From NCBI RefSeq assembly GCF_958979055.1, contig NC_084888.1, forward strand, positions 2,560,001-2,624,000: a stretch of DNA of 64,000 nt, in the 5' to 3' direction. A model generated the notes under the pieces. The model had not been told where the DNA came from. It saw nothing but the letters and a program-made list of their open reading frames with translations, and made no database searches. A program made the position numbers and the translations under genes. Source of the DNA: Alnus glutinosa. Taxonomy: Eukaryota; Streptophyta; Magnoliopsida; Fagales; Betulaceae. This document shows, piece after piece, positions 22,985 through 36,524 of the stretch; within the stretch, counting starts at the first letter, position 1, and every line of letters starts with the position of its first letter.

Positions 22985-25900
22985 CTAGTCAAACAAAAGG
23001 CGACGCCTCACAGACTTGGAGAGATTTGGACTTGATGCTTTCCTCTTCTCTTCCAAGGTCCCAGCACCCTGATCTTCTCCTGGATTTACCTGAATTTGTA
23101 CTTTGGTTGAACGGTAGAATTCAGTAATATTTCGCTGGACACTGCTTGATCTTTTTGATTCTGACTTTTCATTGGTCCCTTCAGATCTTAAGCTTGAACT
23201 CTTTCTTCGTTTTGATTCTTTAAGTTCCTGCAAAATTTCCTTCATTACACAAAATAACTATCACCAACTTCTTGCACATGCATCAATATAATCACACTTT
23301 TTCTTTTTTCCACCTTTCACAATCAAACAAATATTATGGAATGGTCATCTCCATCCTTCTTGGGCCTCAATTTTCATTACATCTTGTTACACCTCCTAGC
23401 TAGAATAAGCCACTAGATAACATATTCCAGAAAATCAAATCCAACATTTTAACTAGACTTCTTCACTTTAATGGCTTCATTTTACAATATCTATGTTACA
23501 ATCATAACTAAGAAAAACTCCAAATAATAAGGGGGTTAAAAAGGGAGATGAAATGGCCATGATATAATACGAAAATATCATACCTTTTCATGCAAAAATC
23601 GGTCAACCTTTTCTGGAAAAGCAGCCCGAACAAGGTCCATATTTTCATCTGTCAACAGGTAGCAGCAGCCCTCATCAAAATGAACCTTGGGGCCATCGGG
23701 CTCTTCCAATAAATCGAGAGATTCATCTAATTCTATAGCATCTTGTTGCGTATCAGACTTCTCAGAAGGGATTGCATCCATAGCACTGTCCAGGGCAGTC
23801 ACAGCTTTTTTCCACTTGACAACATAGAATTGATGTCCAAATCTTATCTTCACACGCAGTACAGAGTCAAACTCATACTGCCCATATAACAAAGTTTTTA
23901 CTGGATTTATAGCCATTTCTCTTAAGAAAATGGTGGATAACATAGGAAGCATCATCTGCCTGCTGTAAGATGGCTCCCAGAGCTGATGAAAAGCTAAGAA
24001 ATCAACCAGCATTTCTGTTTCTGGGCTTCCCCAAGATATGCAAGGGCCATCTTTAGCTGTACAAAAAAAAAGTCAAGAATCTCAGTTATAATCCAAAATA
24101 GTATACAAAAAGAAGAAAAGCACATCAACGAGACATAATTCACGCATTATTTCAGTATCCTAAATCACATTCAGTCCATGCCTTCCAGGAAGTTCATGTC
24201 AGTATCATAACACTAATTTTCTGATAAATATCCAATTAATTCTTGCTAGCAAAGACTCATCAATCCAAACCAACGTACCAGTAAAATAACCATGGTTGTT
24301 GCACAAATACATTTCAATAATCTTCTCATTGGGGAAATTTGACTCCAGTGCAATCTTGTTGCAAACTTTTGTTCTCCAATTTTCTTGCTTCTTCTGTTCC
24401 TTTTCTCTCTGTACCTGACACTCATGCACCATCAAATGCTTTTAATAAGAAACAAAACTCAAATTGCACACGAACAATAGAGAAACTCTTGGACTTTTAA
24501 GTATAACAGAAGTTATCCCAAAATGTTGCTATGACAATTGCAAAAAGACTAATAAACAAATGGAAATCAATAAGGACATACCATATCACAGGAGGCACAA
24601 TCACATTTAAACCCCTCTGGCTTTTTCATACAACCCTCACTTTTACTGGTACCGCAGTATTCACATGAAAGCTTAAAATGAGCTCTCTTGCTGCCAGGAT
24701 GTCCGCAGAAAGAACAATGAGAACATCTTATCCTAGGTGAGCTTTCACTCGAACTGGGTACACAATCATCTAAAGGTTTGATACCACCTTGAAACAATGG
24801 AGTTTCTCCATTGCCTATTTCACGTAACCTGCAAGAAATAACACCTTCCATTATAAGGTATCAATCCCAACTAAACATAACATCATCACAACATATTCGT
24901 TCTTGAATTTTTAACGACAGAAAATAAAAATAAAAATAAAACAAACTGACATATCAAAACAGTTAGAAGCACACCTATTCAATATATCATCCTCGTTAAA
25001 AGCTTGGACAAGACGAAGAGCTGTATCAAGCCCAATACCTTGCACTCCACTTAAATTATGGTCATTTCCAACCAAAAGAGAGATGGCTATCAAGTGTTTC
25101 CTCTTCAATCCAAGACCAGCTTCAATATCTGACATATGGTAGCATTCAAATGGTTCCTGCAAAGAATGAGATTCTCATGCTCGCCAAAAAGGACGCTATG
25201 GCAAAAAACAACTGGCTTCAAAAATTTGGAAAGAAAGAATGGAAATGCAATGTCAAATCTCTCTAAGTAACAAAAACAATACTGCAAAACTTAAAGAGTT
25301 AAAAGATTACGGGGATGTTTGGGATCCAAACCCAACTCAACTCTTCTCTTTTCTTCTCTATTTTTTTCAAAAACAACTATCACCCAAACAACATTTCAAA
25401 CATAATGTCTCTACCTTTTTCCTCGGTATCCATAATTTTGAAAAAATTTAAAAATAAAACAAAACAAATAGATAGAAGCAAAAAGAAATCCATGAACTAC
25501 AATTAGCACATAGATGTAACTACCACATTAAAAAGTACTTGATTGGAAGGCACTTCAAAATGAAACCTAATGCTCAATTGGCACAAATAAACCTCCTATA
25601 GCACTTGTACTTACTTTGGAATTGGGCCGAATGCATTTTATGACACATTTAGCCCCAAAAAGGAATGCATCACTGTCGGCTGTGATGCAAGCATCTACAT
25701 AACCTTCATTGTTTAACTGTGCACACAGTGCTTCGGCCTCTCCCTTTGCTTTCAATACAGGCACCCCAAATAGCTCCAGCAGTTCCTATAAAGCCACGAC
25801 TAGTTAATAACTGGATAAAGATTCCAAAAGCATCACTAACAAATCAAATATGAAAGCTATATAACCAACAACCATTCGGCATGTCGTAGAAAGAGATCTC

Positions 25901-27310
25901 CATACTAGATTTACAATAAAATGAAAATTCCAAGAAGAGCTAAACTGATCTTACACTATGATTCACATGAAGACACACATAAAGCAATACAAATATGAAA
26001 GCTGGTTTGCCCAGTACGCAACTAAATGACAGGGAGAAAGTGTGCTAGGTTACTAACAAAATCACCAAATTTCTTTACAGAGTAACCCTGCAATAACTAT
26101 AGCAAAATTTGCAAATAATGCCACCCAAAGCGCACACACAAAGAAAAAGAAGGAAAACAAACGTGACATGTGCTTTAAACTTATCTGAAAACTTTTAACA
26201 TCCTTCTGTTTCTGTATCAAAAGTACCGTGACTTAACCTCAATCTCATAGAATACCCTTCAAACCTCTGATCATAAGGTATTTTACTGATTTTTAGTTTG
26301 TAACAGTACAACCATAGAGGGTTTGTTTTAAGATACATAAAGGTCTTCTTCCCTAGTTCACACAGACTTTCTTCTAGACATTAAAATATACACATAAAAA
26401 CAAACTAAATTTTTTAACTGTTGCAACTTCATTCAGTTTTCTAGGTTCCTCAACAATCAAAAGGAGAATCATCACCAAAACTATACAGATTGAAGCACAT
26501 CAAAGGAAAAACCAGAATTACAACCGCATTTATAAGCTGACAATAGTAACTACGATAAACGAAACAACCCACCACACACTCTAGGACACATTTTGAAAAG
26601 GCACTGTTCCTCTCAACCGAAACACCCTCTTCGGCCACCGGCAAGTCTGACAAATCAATGCCAGAAGCGCGACAGAATCTCGCAATTCTTGCCTGCGATT
26701 TCAGCGGCGATGGAGTTCCATCAACGACAAAGACTGGAAAAGCTCCAAACTGCAAAAATCTCGATTGCCATTGTTCAAAAAAAAAATATCAAAGACTATG
26801 ATTCGCAACCTCAAAACACCACAACAGATACTAGATAAAAACCCAAATTTTTCTTTCACATTTTTCTTTTTAAACGCAGCCAAATAGAAAATTTAAATAA
26901 TTTAAAACAATTTACGCCCAAAAAGAACACAAACACTTAACTCGGCCTAGATAAGTCTTTCAAAACAAACAGAAAGTATTTAAACAAAAAAACAAAAGGG
27001 TCTCCGTAAAAGGCCATACTAAACACACCGTGCACCACGAAGCCCAAAATTTTTAACTTTCTTGGCAGCCAAGCAAGAAAAACACAGTCGAAAGAAAATA
27101 GAAATTCAAGAGCACCTTGGAGAAGAGGTTGATAGTACGGAAGAAAGTGAGCCTGAGGTGTGGGTTTCTGACATGGGTCTTGATAGCGGTCTCGTGCTGG
27201 ACGATCCAGATGGAGAGGTCCACGGCGACCCATTTGTTCCTCAGGAAATCGGAGCCTTCGGGTCGGGCATAGGGTTTAAGCATGTCCCAGAAATGCCCTC
27301 CCACCCCCAT
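22985..27310 (-). CDS. GEN1: GEN1-type flap endonuclease / Holliday junction resolvase, 607 aa
   Basis: Rad2/XPG-family nuclease that cuts flaps and resolves Holliday junctions in DNA repair. Eight exons: 27116-27310, 26573-26749, 25615-25785, 24975-25156, 24582-24828, 24279-24414, 23584-24056, 22985-23227; all phases agree. It starts MGVGGHFWDMLKPYA, the typical GEN start just after the initiator, needed because the N-terminus sits in the active site. XPG-N is about 1-95, with D31 and D75 (VFVVDGTPSPLK). XPG-I is about 125-215, with KGEAEALCAQL (E140, E142) and DSDAFLFG (D161, D163), plus D213 in LLVGND. All seven catalytic acidic residues are present. A helix-hairpin-helix GVQGIG follows, then a Cys-rich stretch (CSHCSFC, CEYCG, CDCASC) that may bind zinc, and a chromodomain-like region (about 375-440, FYVVKWKK). 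The tail has PIP-box-like QRNITEFY and ends SKSVRRRLLFD. Confidence 0.96.
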
Positions 27311-29956
27311 TACTTTTCGAAATAATGAACTGGGTCCTAAGAAAATGTAGGCAAAAGGGTGGGTTTCGGGATGTACGGACTATGATTGCGATAGTACAGG
27401 CAGTAGGTTCAGCATAGCTTTCATCGTTTTGGATAAAAGAAGAAGAAGAAGAAGACGAAGAGAGAAGCAGACAGTCGGACAGACATTTGGTGCCGTTATG
27501 TGATTGAATGGGCAAAATGTGGTTTCTGGGCTATCCTTTTAGGTCCAAATGATGCCTATTCTTTTATCTCTTGAGCCCTGCCCATGTAATTAAAGCCCAT
27601 TTTGGTTTTTAAAAATTGGTTCAAATTAGAAAGCCTATGCCTAGACTAGCAAGTCGAAAACCAAATCCGACGGCCCAGCCCAACAGCCTCGGACCTGAGT
27701 ATACCTTTGCTCAAGTGAAACGCTTCGCAGTCGATTTTTTTAATTTCCAGCTCACTCCATGCGATCACCCACGATATTCTCGCAAGGAAATCTCGACGTT
27801 AATAACAAATTGTTAGCAAGAGTCCTTAACACCCTAGAGAACAATAGTGGAACCAACCGGACTATGTAGGGAGAGAAGAAGGTCCTTCCTTTCCTAGAGA
27901 GATAATTTCCTTTACATTACCCTTTATATTCAGTTTTTCTCTAAAAAATCGAGCCTTTACTAACTCGGTTGTCGGAATGTTCTCGTTCATCAAAGATCGG
28001 CGATTTTCTAACGATTCCTCTCTTGTTTTGTAAGAACTCCGTCACATTGGCTCGACTGTATGGAAAAAGAGGGCTGATTGGCAGGGGACGGGTTACCGTC
28101 CCCTTGCCCCCCTTTTGATAAAAAAAAGTCTTTGTTTATAATAAATACCGGGTGGGAGAGTTGGGGACGGTTTTTCGTCCCCCGACGATCATTTTCCATG
28201 GACTCAAAATGCTACTCTAACATCACAACATCGGATCCCTTGTAGCAGTGGGGTCTACGTGTGTCTGAAAATAGCAACTAAGTACTGCACTCTTGTCGCA
28301 AGAAAAACAGAAATGGCCACGTGCAAAGCCCTCAATGACCTGGCAAAGGAGATAGTGGACAAACCGAAAAATGGGGGAAGATCTTGTGAGTTCTTGTACT
28401 CGACCTGTCTGATTCATTGCAAGCTTGTAAACCTACACCAGCATCCAAACGGCCGGCCGGACCCCATTAATGTAAAAAGCACAAAATGTTAAAGAGGGAA
28501 GGACCCCATGCAATATCATATGTATCTATAATATTTTTCTTTTTTTGGCGGGGTTAATAAGAGTGAAAAATGAGTAAAACGTGAGTATTTTCTAAAATTT
28601 TCAATATAATATGCATAAAAATTCGAAGGTCATAGTTAAAAAAAAAAAAAAAAAAAAAAACTTGTCTACTGGCCATGGACAAAAGAATTTCATTGTTTTT
28701 TAGTAGATTGATCGAATTAATTATGATTCAAATTTATTAGACAAAATAAATAGAAGCATAATTAGTTTGATTACCCATATATAAAAGATTATCTCATGAT
28801 ACTTTTCATAATCTATTTAGAATTTAAAATATTATTAGACTAGTTTTTTCTTTTATTTTGTGTTGTTATCTTTTATAATTATAAGATAATACGCTTAGTT
28901 TTTTTTAAAACAAAAAAGTTTTATTAATAATTCTTTCAACTTTATCTAATAAATCATAGATGCAATTATAAAGCAACAGAAACAGTCCAACATGCTATTT
29001 AAAATTTTAAAGTGATAATACTTTCATCGATCTGGCCTGAACAACTTAGACCGATTTTTATAGGTGCAATGACTTGTCTGTTTTGTAGTTTTATTGCATT
29101 CGATCTTTGTCCAACCTTGACCTATTTATTCCATCAAAATTAATGATACCATAAATAAGCCTAAGGTGCTTATATAAGTTCAGAACTTTGGGTCAAATTA
29201 ACATAAAGGCTTACTCACTAAAAACACTAAAAAGCCTGACGGCCTCCGCAATCACATATTCACAAGCCCATGCCATATGACAAATAAACAAATAGTCTAA
29301 TATTAAATTAAGGAGGGTTACCATACCCAAATGAAATAAGTCTATTTCTCCTAAAATCTCTCTCGATCAATGCTCTAATAACGTACTTAACCACATACGG
29401 CTTTATGCCCACCCTCAACCGGCATTATTTTGGCGGTCGTTTTCTTATCTCGCAGGAGATTCGATCCATATAAGAGTGTACCATCTAAATATAGGAATTG
29501 AATGACTTTTTTTGCTCTTGTTAATTTGCAGTTGTACGTGGTAATAATGCAATGGTTACATTTATTACTTTCCACAAAAGGTGTGTGCATGTTCAGAGAG
29601 AGAGAACGCACCCTAAAAGGAAGCAATATTATGGATCACAAAAACCAGCCCTCAAGTAAATTAAATGCATGTGAGCAGACACAGATCGATGACAGTTAAG
29701 TTCTGAGGAGTCAACCCATTTTCCCCTGACGACATGCTTCTCAAGTGACAAATTAAGTCCATGGACCTGCAGAAATTAAGATAATCGATCTCCAAATCCT
29801 ACTCTTCCTATTTTCGAGCCATAAACCAGAAGCATCCACGCTTCTACGTTCCTTTGTCTTCTTCCTCATATTATATTTTCATGGCTAGCAGCTCTCTACC
29901 TGGAGATCTCCCCCTGGAACCTACCTCTCCCTTTCTTCTTTAGCTTCTTCACCCTC
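27311..29956. other. Intergenic between divergent genes
   Basis: Holds the GEN1 promoter and 5' UTR (a GAA-rich tract at about 27437-27462), a GC-richer stretch near 28060-28190 with no gene I recognise, an A-run at about 28638-28660, and long AT-rich sequence. Open frames in this interval have no recognisable product. The right end is the promoter of the DUF4378 gene. Confidence 0.5.
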
Positions 29957-29963
29957 TATAAAT
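29957..29963 (+). promoter_or_regulatory. Putative TATA box of the DUF4378-type gene
   Basis: TATAAAT within a CT-rich context (CACCCTCTATAAATTCAC), about 140 bases before the start codon at 30096. A CT/CA-rich 5' leader follows, as in many plant core promoters. Confidence 0.6.
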
Positions 29964-30023
29964 TCACATCTCTCACTGGTCACTCTCACTATCACTACTC
30001 TTTCTCAAACCTCTCACACTTTC

Positions 30024-30059
30024 ATGGCCAGCCCAGCTTTTTGTTCTGAATTTTCTTAG
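30024..30059 (+). promoter_or_regulatory. Upstream open reading frame, 11 codons plus stop
   Basis: ATG at 30024 in a fair context (TTCATGG) opens a frame of 11 codons ending in TAG at 30057-30059, 36 bases before the main start. If the mRNA starts near the TATA box at 29957, this uORF lies in the leader and could lower translation. Confidence 0.45.
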
Positions 30060-30095
30060 CCAAATCTATTGCCTTGTTTTCCCTTCAAACTAACC

Positions 30096-32772
30096 ATGGC
30101 TTCAACGAGCATTTTGTACCCAAAGACAAACTTGAAGCAAAGAAATCATTTTCCAACTGATCAGCACAGGCCTAGAAAGCTAAAAGACTTCCTCAATGAC
30201 AATCCAGATTCGTGCTCCTCAACTGGGTTCAAATCATTTCCTAGAGATTTGAATTCAAAAGCTGCATCAACCAGATTTTCAGCCTTCCAAGCCGTGATTA
30301 ACGCCGTCAAGAAACTTCCCTTCACCAGTACCATCAAATCCCAGTCTATTTTCCCAAGAAGCCTGTCTCGGAGACTGTCAAAAAAGAACCGGCGCCCAAG
30401 CAAGCCACGTGAAATCAAAATTACGGTCAGAGTCAAAGACATCGTGCGGTGGGCATCGTTCCGGGACTTGCTGGAGGAGAAATCTCGGTCCTTGGATATC
30501 GCTTCTTCCCCTCATCACTGCACCACGACCACGGGTTCCACCCCTACCACTTGTAGCAGCAATGGCTCAAGTTGGTGCGAAAGTGACTTCACCTCGGAGT
30601 ATTTACCGTCCTGGGGCAGTAATTCTCAGGAGTGCGGTGAAACCGAGGTTCATGTTGGTAAAACACATTTACCACGTGTCGGCAGGGATTACGTGGAGGC
30701 GACAACAGGGGCAAAGGTTTACGCTGCAGTGGGCCCCGAGGTGAGCAATTATTTACTGCGTCGTATCTATATATATATTGTTTGTGTCCGCTCGTGAGGG
30801 TCCTTGGATGATTTACTTTTATTTTATGTGCTGGTCTTTGTCTTTCTTCCGGTAAGATTCGGTTGACTTTGGGTTTCCCATGTCTTTTCCTCTTTCTTTT
30901 ATTATTTTTTTCTGAATACTTTTTTTAATCACATATATAATATATATATTATAATAATAAAATATGGGATCCCTCGTGGCACATATTTTGTGACAGATTG
31001 ACAAAGCTTGTTTATATTAAATTATACAAAAGAGAAGTTACTAGGAATGAGAGGAATTAAGTTGTTTATAGGCTATGTTTATTTGTATGTTTTTGTTTTC
31101 TGTTCTTAAAATAAATATATTAATAATTAACTCAAAACATAAAATATTTTTTAAAATTAAAAAAATAAATTTTTGTCTTTATGTTACATTAAAATATTTT
31201 CTAAAAAAATACTCCAAATTAAACCAATTAGCAAACATATTATAGATCGTTAAAAATTAGACCCTTTACCTTCAGTATTATTGGATACTAATTAGTTTAA
31301 TAATATTGTTTCCACTTGCACATGCAACTTGTCGGAGCTCAAATAGCAGGAAATCCATCATGTTTTATATAATCCAAAATTGAAAAGAAAAAACCCTTAA
31401 AAAATATAAAAATATTTGTTTTCTTACACTTAATAGTATACATTGTGTTATGTCATTTAAAACTTTTAAATAATGTAGTAAAATATTCACCATGCAACAA
31501 CGTATATACTGTTAAATCTATATATAAACTCTAATTTGAATTATGAAATTAATCGTTTCCATTTTATCTAATCATGTTATCAAAAAAGTTTCTACTCGAT
31601 CACAATATGTTTTAGGATAATTTTAGAACTATATATTAATAGGCCATAACTTTTTTTGGTTGTCTATTTCTATTTGAAGTGATTTTTTTTAGATTTATAA
31701 GTAGAAAAAATAAAATGATGATCAACATAGAAATTTGAAAAACAAATGTGGGAAAATATTTCATAATTCTTTGAACAGAAATTATTATTCTTTAATTTTT
31801 CTATGCTGTTGTAGCAGATTAGCGGTTTTAAATTGTGCTGATTTGGATTGGCCTAATAAAACTCTAACAGGTGAAGACAACAACGTGCGATGAGAAAGAA
31901 CAGCAAAGCCCAGTTTCAGTGCTTGATTTTCATGTTGGAGAGAACGTGGAGCCATTCTCTTCTTTTACCCGAAGCCTTGCCACCATTCAAAGTATGTTCC
32001 ATCTTATTAAAATATTAATTAAATAATTAAATTTTAAAATAATTATAAATACTCAACATGATATATATCAAAGCAAAAGCTATGTACGTTCTGGGAATTA
32101 TGATGCTTTCCTTAAATTTGTGTGTATGCTTGTGGGTTTCTCTCCTATATATGTGGAGGGATGCAAACACAAATCCTTGGCATTGCATCATGTATACATC
32201 ATGTATAGGTTATATATGAGAATAGAATGCTAAGAATCCATGATTTTCTAACAGGGGCAAGACAAAATCTTATGCAAAAGATCCAGCGGTTTGAGAATCT
32301 GGAGCCTTTCGACCTGGAGGAATGGATGTCAATGGAAGAAAATACTAGATTTGAAGAAGAATATGAGGAAGAAGAAGAAGAAGAAGAAGAAGAAGAAAAT
32401 GAGATTGAAAAGAAAGTGAGGGAGCTGTTGAATCCTATCAAAGCAACGAGTTCAGTAGATATTGGCAAGGCCAAGGCGGAAAAACTATTGTTTGATTTCT
32501 TTAGTGATGAATTGAGTAGCAAGAGATGCCATGATGATGATGATGATGAGTTCAATTGCCAGATGGTAAGCATGGCAAAAGCATGGATGAAGGGGGAACA
32601 TAATGGGTTACATGAATGGGGGGTAGAGCATAAGAGGGAGGCTTATGTTAGTGAAATGGATAGGAGAGAGAGGTGGAGCAGCTTTGAGGAGGAGCAACAG
32701 GAGATAGCTTTGGAAATTGAGACTCGGATTTTAGGGTGCTTGGTGGACGAGGTTCTAGCTGATTTCTTCTGA
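30096..32772 (+). CDS. DUF4378-type plant protein, 427 aa
   Basis: Three exons: 30096-30740, 31871-31991, 32255-32772, with phases joining to 427 aa. The chosen ATG sits in a good context (ACCATGG); a TTG further upstream is not a credible start. The protein has the layout of plant DUF4378/DUF3741-like proteins: KLKDFLNDNPDSC near the N-terminus, a basic Ser/Arg region with RSLSRRLSKKNRR, the conserved SPVSVLDF block (exon 2), the helix QNLMQKIQRFENLEPFDLEEW, and a C-terminal amphipathic segment EIALEIETRILGCLVDEVLADFF. Function of the family is poorly known; relatives are often nuclear or microtubule associated. A glutamate run encoded by (GAA)n at about 32368-32397 and an aspartate run lie in exon 3 and are likely length-variable. 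The call as a real gene is firm; the role is open. Confidence 0.87.
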
Positions 32773-34829
32773 CGCCGTTAAATGCTGTGAAATTAATCTA
32801 GACTATAAAATAGTTTCTCTCTGAGAGGATCGAGTTCTAGCTTTGTCTTTTAGGGCATTTGAATTTTGGCATGGGAGGATTGGGAGAAGAAACTCTTGTG
32901 AGGCATAACTCATGCACATTTTTGTAGGGTCTCTGATGCTAGACATTTGTGAAAAAATAAGGAAGGGCAGCTCTTTTAGACATGTTTTAAATGACCAGCA
33001 AAATGCTTAATATGACTGTAATTGTGAAAATGGGTTAAATCCTGCCCTCTTTTTATGGTAGTATAGAACAATAGATGGACCTTTTAGTTTCAAAATGAAC
33101 TATGTACAATAAGCATTGTGCTTATGGTTGGTCCTATAACAAATAACAATTAATAATTAGAAAACCAAAAAGAGAAGCAGGTATTCAAAAATTAAGATTA
33201 AATCCAAAAACAGTCCCTATAGTTTTAATGTATATCAAAACACCATTTTCTGTGCTGGAGTGGGTCGCAAGGGACCCCTACCCCAACGTCCACCTCCTCC
33301 CATATTGGACTATGGGTCGCTAGGGACTCCTGCAACCCACCTTCCATCCCATTTGGTGTTTTGATAAACTCTTGCGATCTACCCTCCACCTCCACCCCAA
33401 TAAGTGTTTTAATAAGAGTTTGTAAGTCTAAATAGTTATTTCTCATCCCACTCCTATACTACTAAGTTGATGGACACTGTCACATCAGCCCAATAATATA
33501 AAACTGGAATATAAGATGAGTATGTACCATTACTCATTTTAATAAACATTAAACTACCAGGACCATTTTTAGATTTAATTTAACCCCGAAAATGGCACCA
33601 TCAATAAATATTGTACCATGCCAATGGGCTTGATTTTAGACAGTGGTGGATCAATCTTCATGGCAAATCAGTGCCCTGATGTTAGGCCCAATAACAGTTT
33701 AATGTCCAACCCATTAGCCCATACACTTGCATTCTAGATTTCTAGTAAACCCCCAAACTTATTGATAAAACTTCTCCCTTCTCCATTTTGTTATCTTTTT
33801 TTTAAAACAAAAATATTAACAAATAATCCAAAATTCAAAACCCAAAACTCATATTTATATCACATCATCACAGCTAGCAAAACCTTTGTGCATGAGTAAA
33901 TTGTAAGGGATCTAATAGTAATGGGTTCAAATTGTTGGGCTGTTAGCCCATTTGTATCTAAAGGAGCCTTTTTCTCTTATACAAATTCGTAACCCCATTT
34001 CATTCTACAAAATTCCAGCATTTCCATTACAATCAAATTTCCAAATACAAGAAAGAATTTGTGAAGCCCTATCCCCTAGGTGTGTTACATAAATATTTCA
34101 AATTAGAATTCATAGTCTAATCTTAATCGATACTTTAGGCTTTACCAATCCTCATGTGCTCATGTACATCAACTCCAAGGAAAGCATGGTGCACAGGCAT
34201 AACTCCCCAACTTATAACATGTGACATGTCTGGTCTGGGGAACTATCCATTCTCAAAACCTTCGGAAATCAGCCTAAATTTTTTTTCCATGTTTGGTTTG
34301 GAAAATATTTTCTAGTTCAATCTATTAAATTAGGCATTTATTCTTAGAATATATAATTTTTACATAGAACATGTAATTATTCATCGGAAGTGGTTCGGCC
34401 ACACCCCATTTGGCCGAAAAAGGTGGCTCGACCATCCTTAATTTTTCATTGTAAATGACACATGTCGCAATATAATTGGTTTTGATGTGACACTCTAAGA
34501 ATTTCTTTTAAAATTTTAAACAGAAGTTAAGAGCATAAACCTATTTATAATTTGTGTTTACCACGATGAGTTTCCAGCCAATTTTTGCACCCCACAAAAC
34601 TAATTGCAAATGAATCGAAGAATTGCATACTCTAAATACAGATCACATGGGTATTCTTGTTTTTTATTTTTTCTATTCACATAGGTAGTCTTGTTTGTGT
34701 GTGAAGTATGATTACACTTTAAGTGCACCAGAAGGCTATATCAACCCAACCCACCCTGAAGTTTTGGGTCAAAGAGTGAAGTAAACAGTTGGACATTTAC
34801 CAGAAAACCTTTTCAAATAACTAATAAAC

Positions 34830-34863
<34 letters not shown>

Positions 34864-35132
34864 ATTTTTTTTTCCTTGAATAACGACAGTGGAAAAGGTG
34901 GAGGGGGTGAAGAAAAAACTCAATTTTCGTGCCTTTTAAATTTTCTATCAAGGTAGAAGAACTTCCACGCAAGTACAGGAGTACGAAACTCTTTCCCCAA
35001 TACATTCCACTCCTCTCTTTGCACATGTGCCCCAAATTAAGAAGTAGAACCCCACTCAAATGGATGCGAATTTTTAGCAATTTGTTGTTTGAACGGTCGG
35101 TATTTGTCCTTAACAAGTGAATGAAATTACAT

Positions 35133-35645
35133 TAAGAGATAAATATAATATAGCCCCTCAAACTATCACTCTTTCTCCAATTATTCCTTAAATTACAAAT
35201 GCTTACACTCCGGTCCCTCAAATTATCAAAACTTTTAAAAAATGCTTATTTTGACAAAATATTTCCATAATACTCGTGCCACGTGTCATTTTTCAATTCA
35301 AAAAATTTAAGAAAAATTATAAATTTTAAAATTTTAAAAATAAACTAAAATTTTATTTTTTATTTTATTTTTATTATTATTTTTATTTTTATTTTTAAAA
35401 AAAGATGAGTATTTGAGGTGGTGTTATTTCCCAATGTCAATGGCAATATTTTTTAAAAAATTAAATATATTTTTTTAATTTTTTTTTCTAATTTTTTAAT
35501 TTTTTTTATAATTTTTGAATTGAAAAATGACACATGGCATGGGTATTATGAATTTATGAGGATATTTTGTCAAAATGAATCTTTTTCATTGGGAGGTCAT
35601 CCAAAAAAATGGAGGTAATTTGGGAGGCTAATTTGTATTTTTTCC
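35133..35645. mobile_element. MITE-like inverted-repeat element, relative of 16610-16977
   Basis: Outer arms share an inverted repeat of about 90 bases around TTTTGACAAAATAT and GTGTCATTTTTCAATTCAAA. The left end, with its TATAGCCCCTCAAACTATCA stretch, resembles the arm of the element at 16610-16977. The middle is A/T low complexity. No clear target-site duplication, so the ends are approximate. Confidence 0.55.
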
Positions 35646-36494
35646 TTATATTAATCTTATAATTTTGGTTTAAGCAGGGTAAATTGAAATGTCATAGTTT
35701 CAAACTCGAATTCTGCTATAATATTATTTTAAATTATTATTTGTTCTAATTTTTTTTTTAAAAAAAAAATTTAATAAATTTAGTCGATCAATTAATTTTC
35801 TAACATTTTCAATCTGCTCATAATATTTGTGGCCACGTTTCTTGCTTCATGGGCATGCACAACTTTGTCTGACAGCTCTTAAATCTCAAAATGTTACCGT
35901 TAGGCTGCGATTTTGGGTCTCTAACTGTTGCTTAAGGTGATTAATTTGATATCTTACCGAGGATCAGAAAAAAAAGAAAAAAAGAAAGGACCACTTGATT
36001 TGCTCGATCGATCTTCGGGGCAGTGATTCACTGATTGTGATAGTTATGCGAATATCAGAGGTACGGATGAGGATGAGTTTTATTGGTGTAAATTAAACTG
36101 GCCGGAGACGGAGAGGCCAACAATTAATGGGGAAAACGGGTTTTACTATGTTTGCCGGCCGGTGACGTGCAGTTACACGAAAACTTTCAGCAATTTCAGG
36201 CTGAGTTGCATTGGATTAAGTAGACAGCGATGGAGGTTTTGTTTGATTCTTTGGATTTGGCACGTGCCGGGTTGCTCGCTCTTTTTCGAGCTAATGAAAA
36301 GGAGGACCACTTCGATCGGCTGAGAAGACGCCGTACTTGTTGTTTGTATGTTTATCTATTCAAATGCGATTCATCAACTATGGGCCCTAGTGGCTGACCT
36401 GCCCTTTTTTTTCTTTTTCTTTTTTTTTAAAAAAAAAAAATTAAGTTTATTTATTTATTTTTCAATAAATTTTTTTTATTATTATTAAGATAGA

Positions 36495-36524
36495 CACGTG
36501 TCGCCATCTTATTGGCGACACGTG
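36495..36524. repeat. Perfect hairpin with two G-box cores
   Basis: CACGTGTCGCC (36495-36505) and GGCGACACGTG (36514-36524) form an 11-bp perfect stem around an 8-base loop; each arm contains a CACGTG G-box. It lies in repeat-like sequence, so it is probably part of a MITE rather than a promoter. Confidence 0.7.

Noticed and set aside
34862-35120. Open frames near 35 kb
   Set aside because: They begin in (TA)n and T-rich repeat, have no similarity, and lie next to a MITE.
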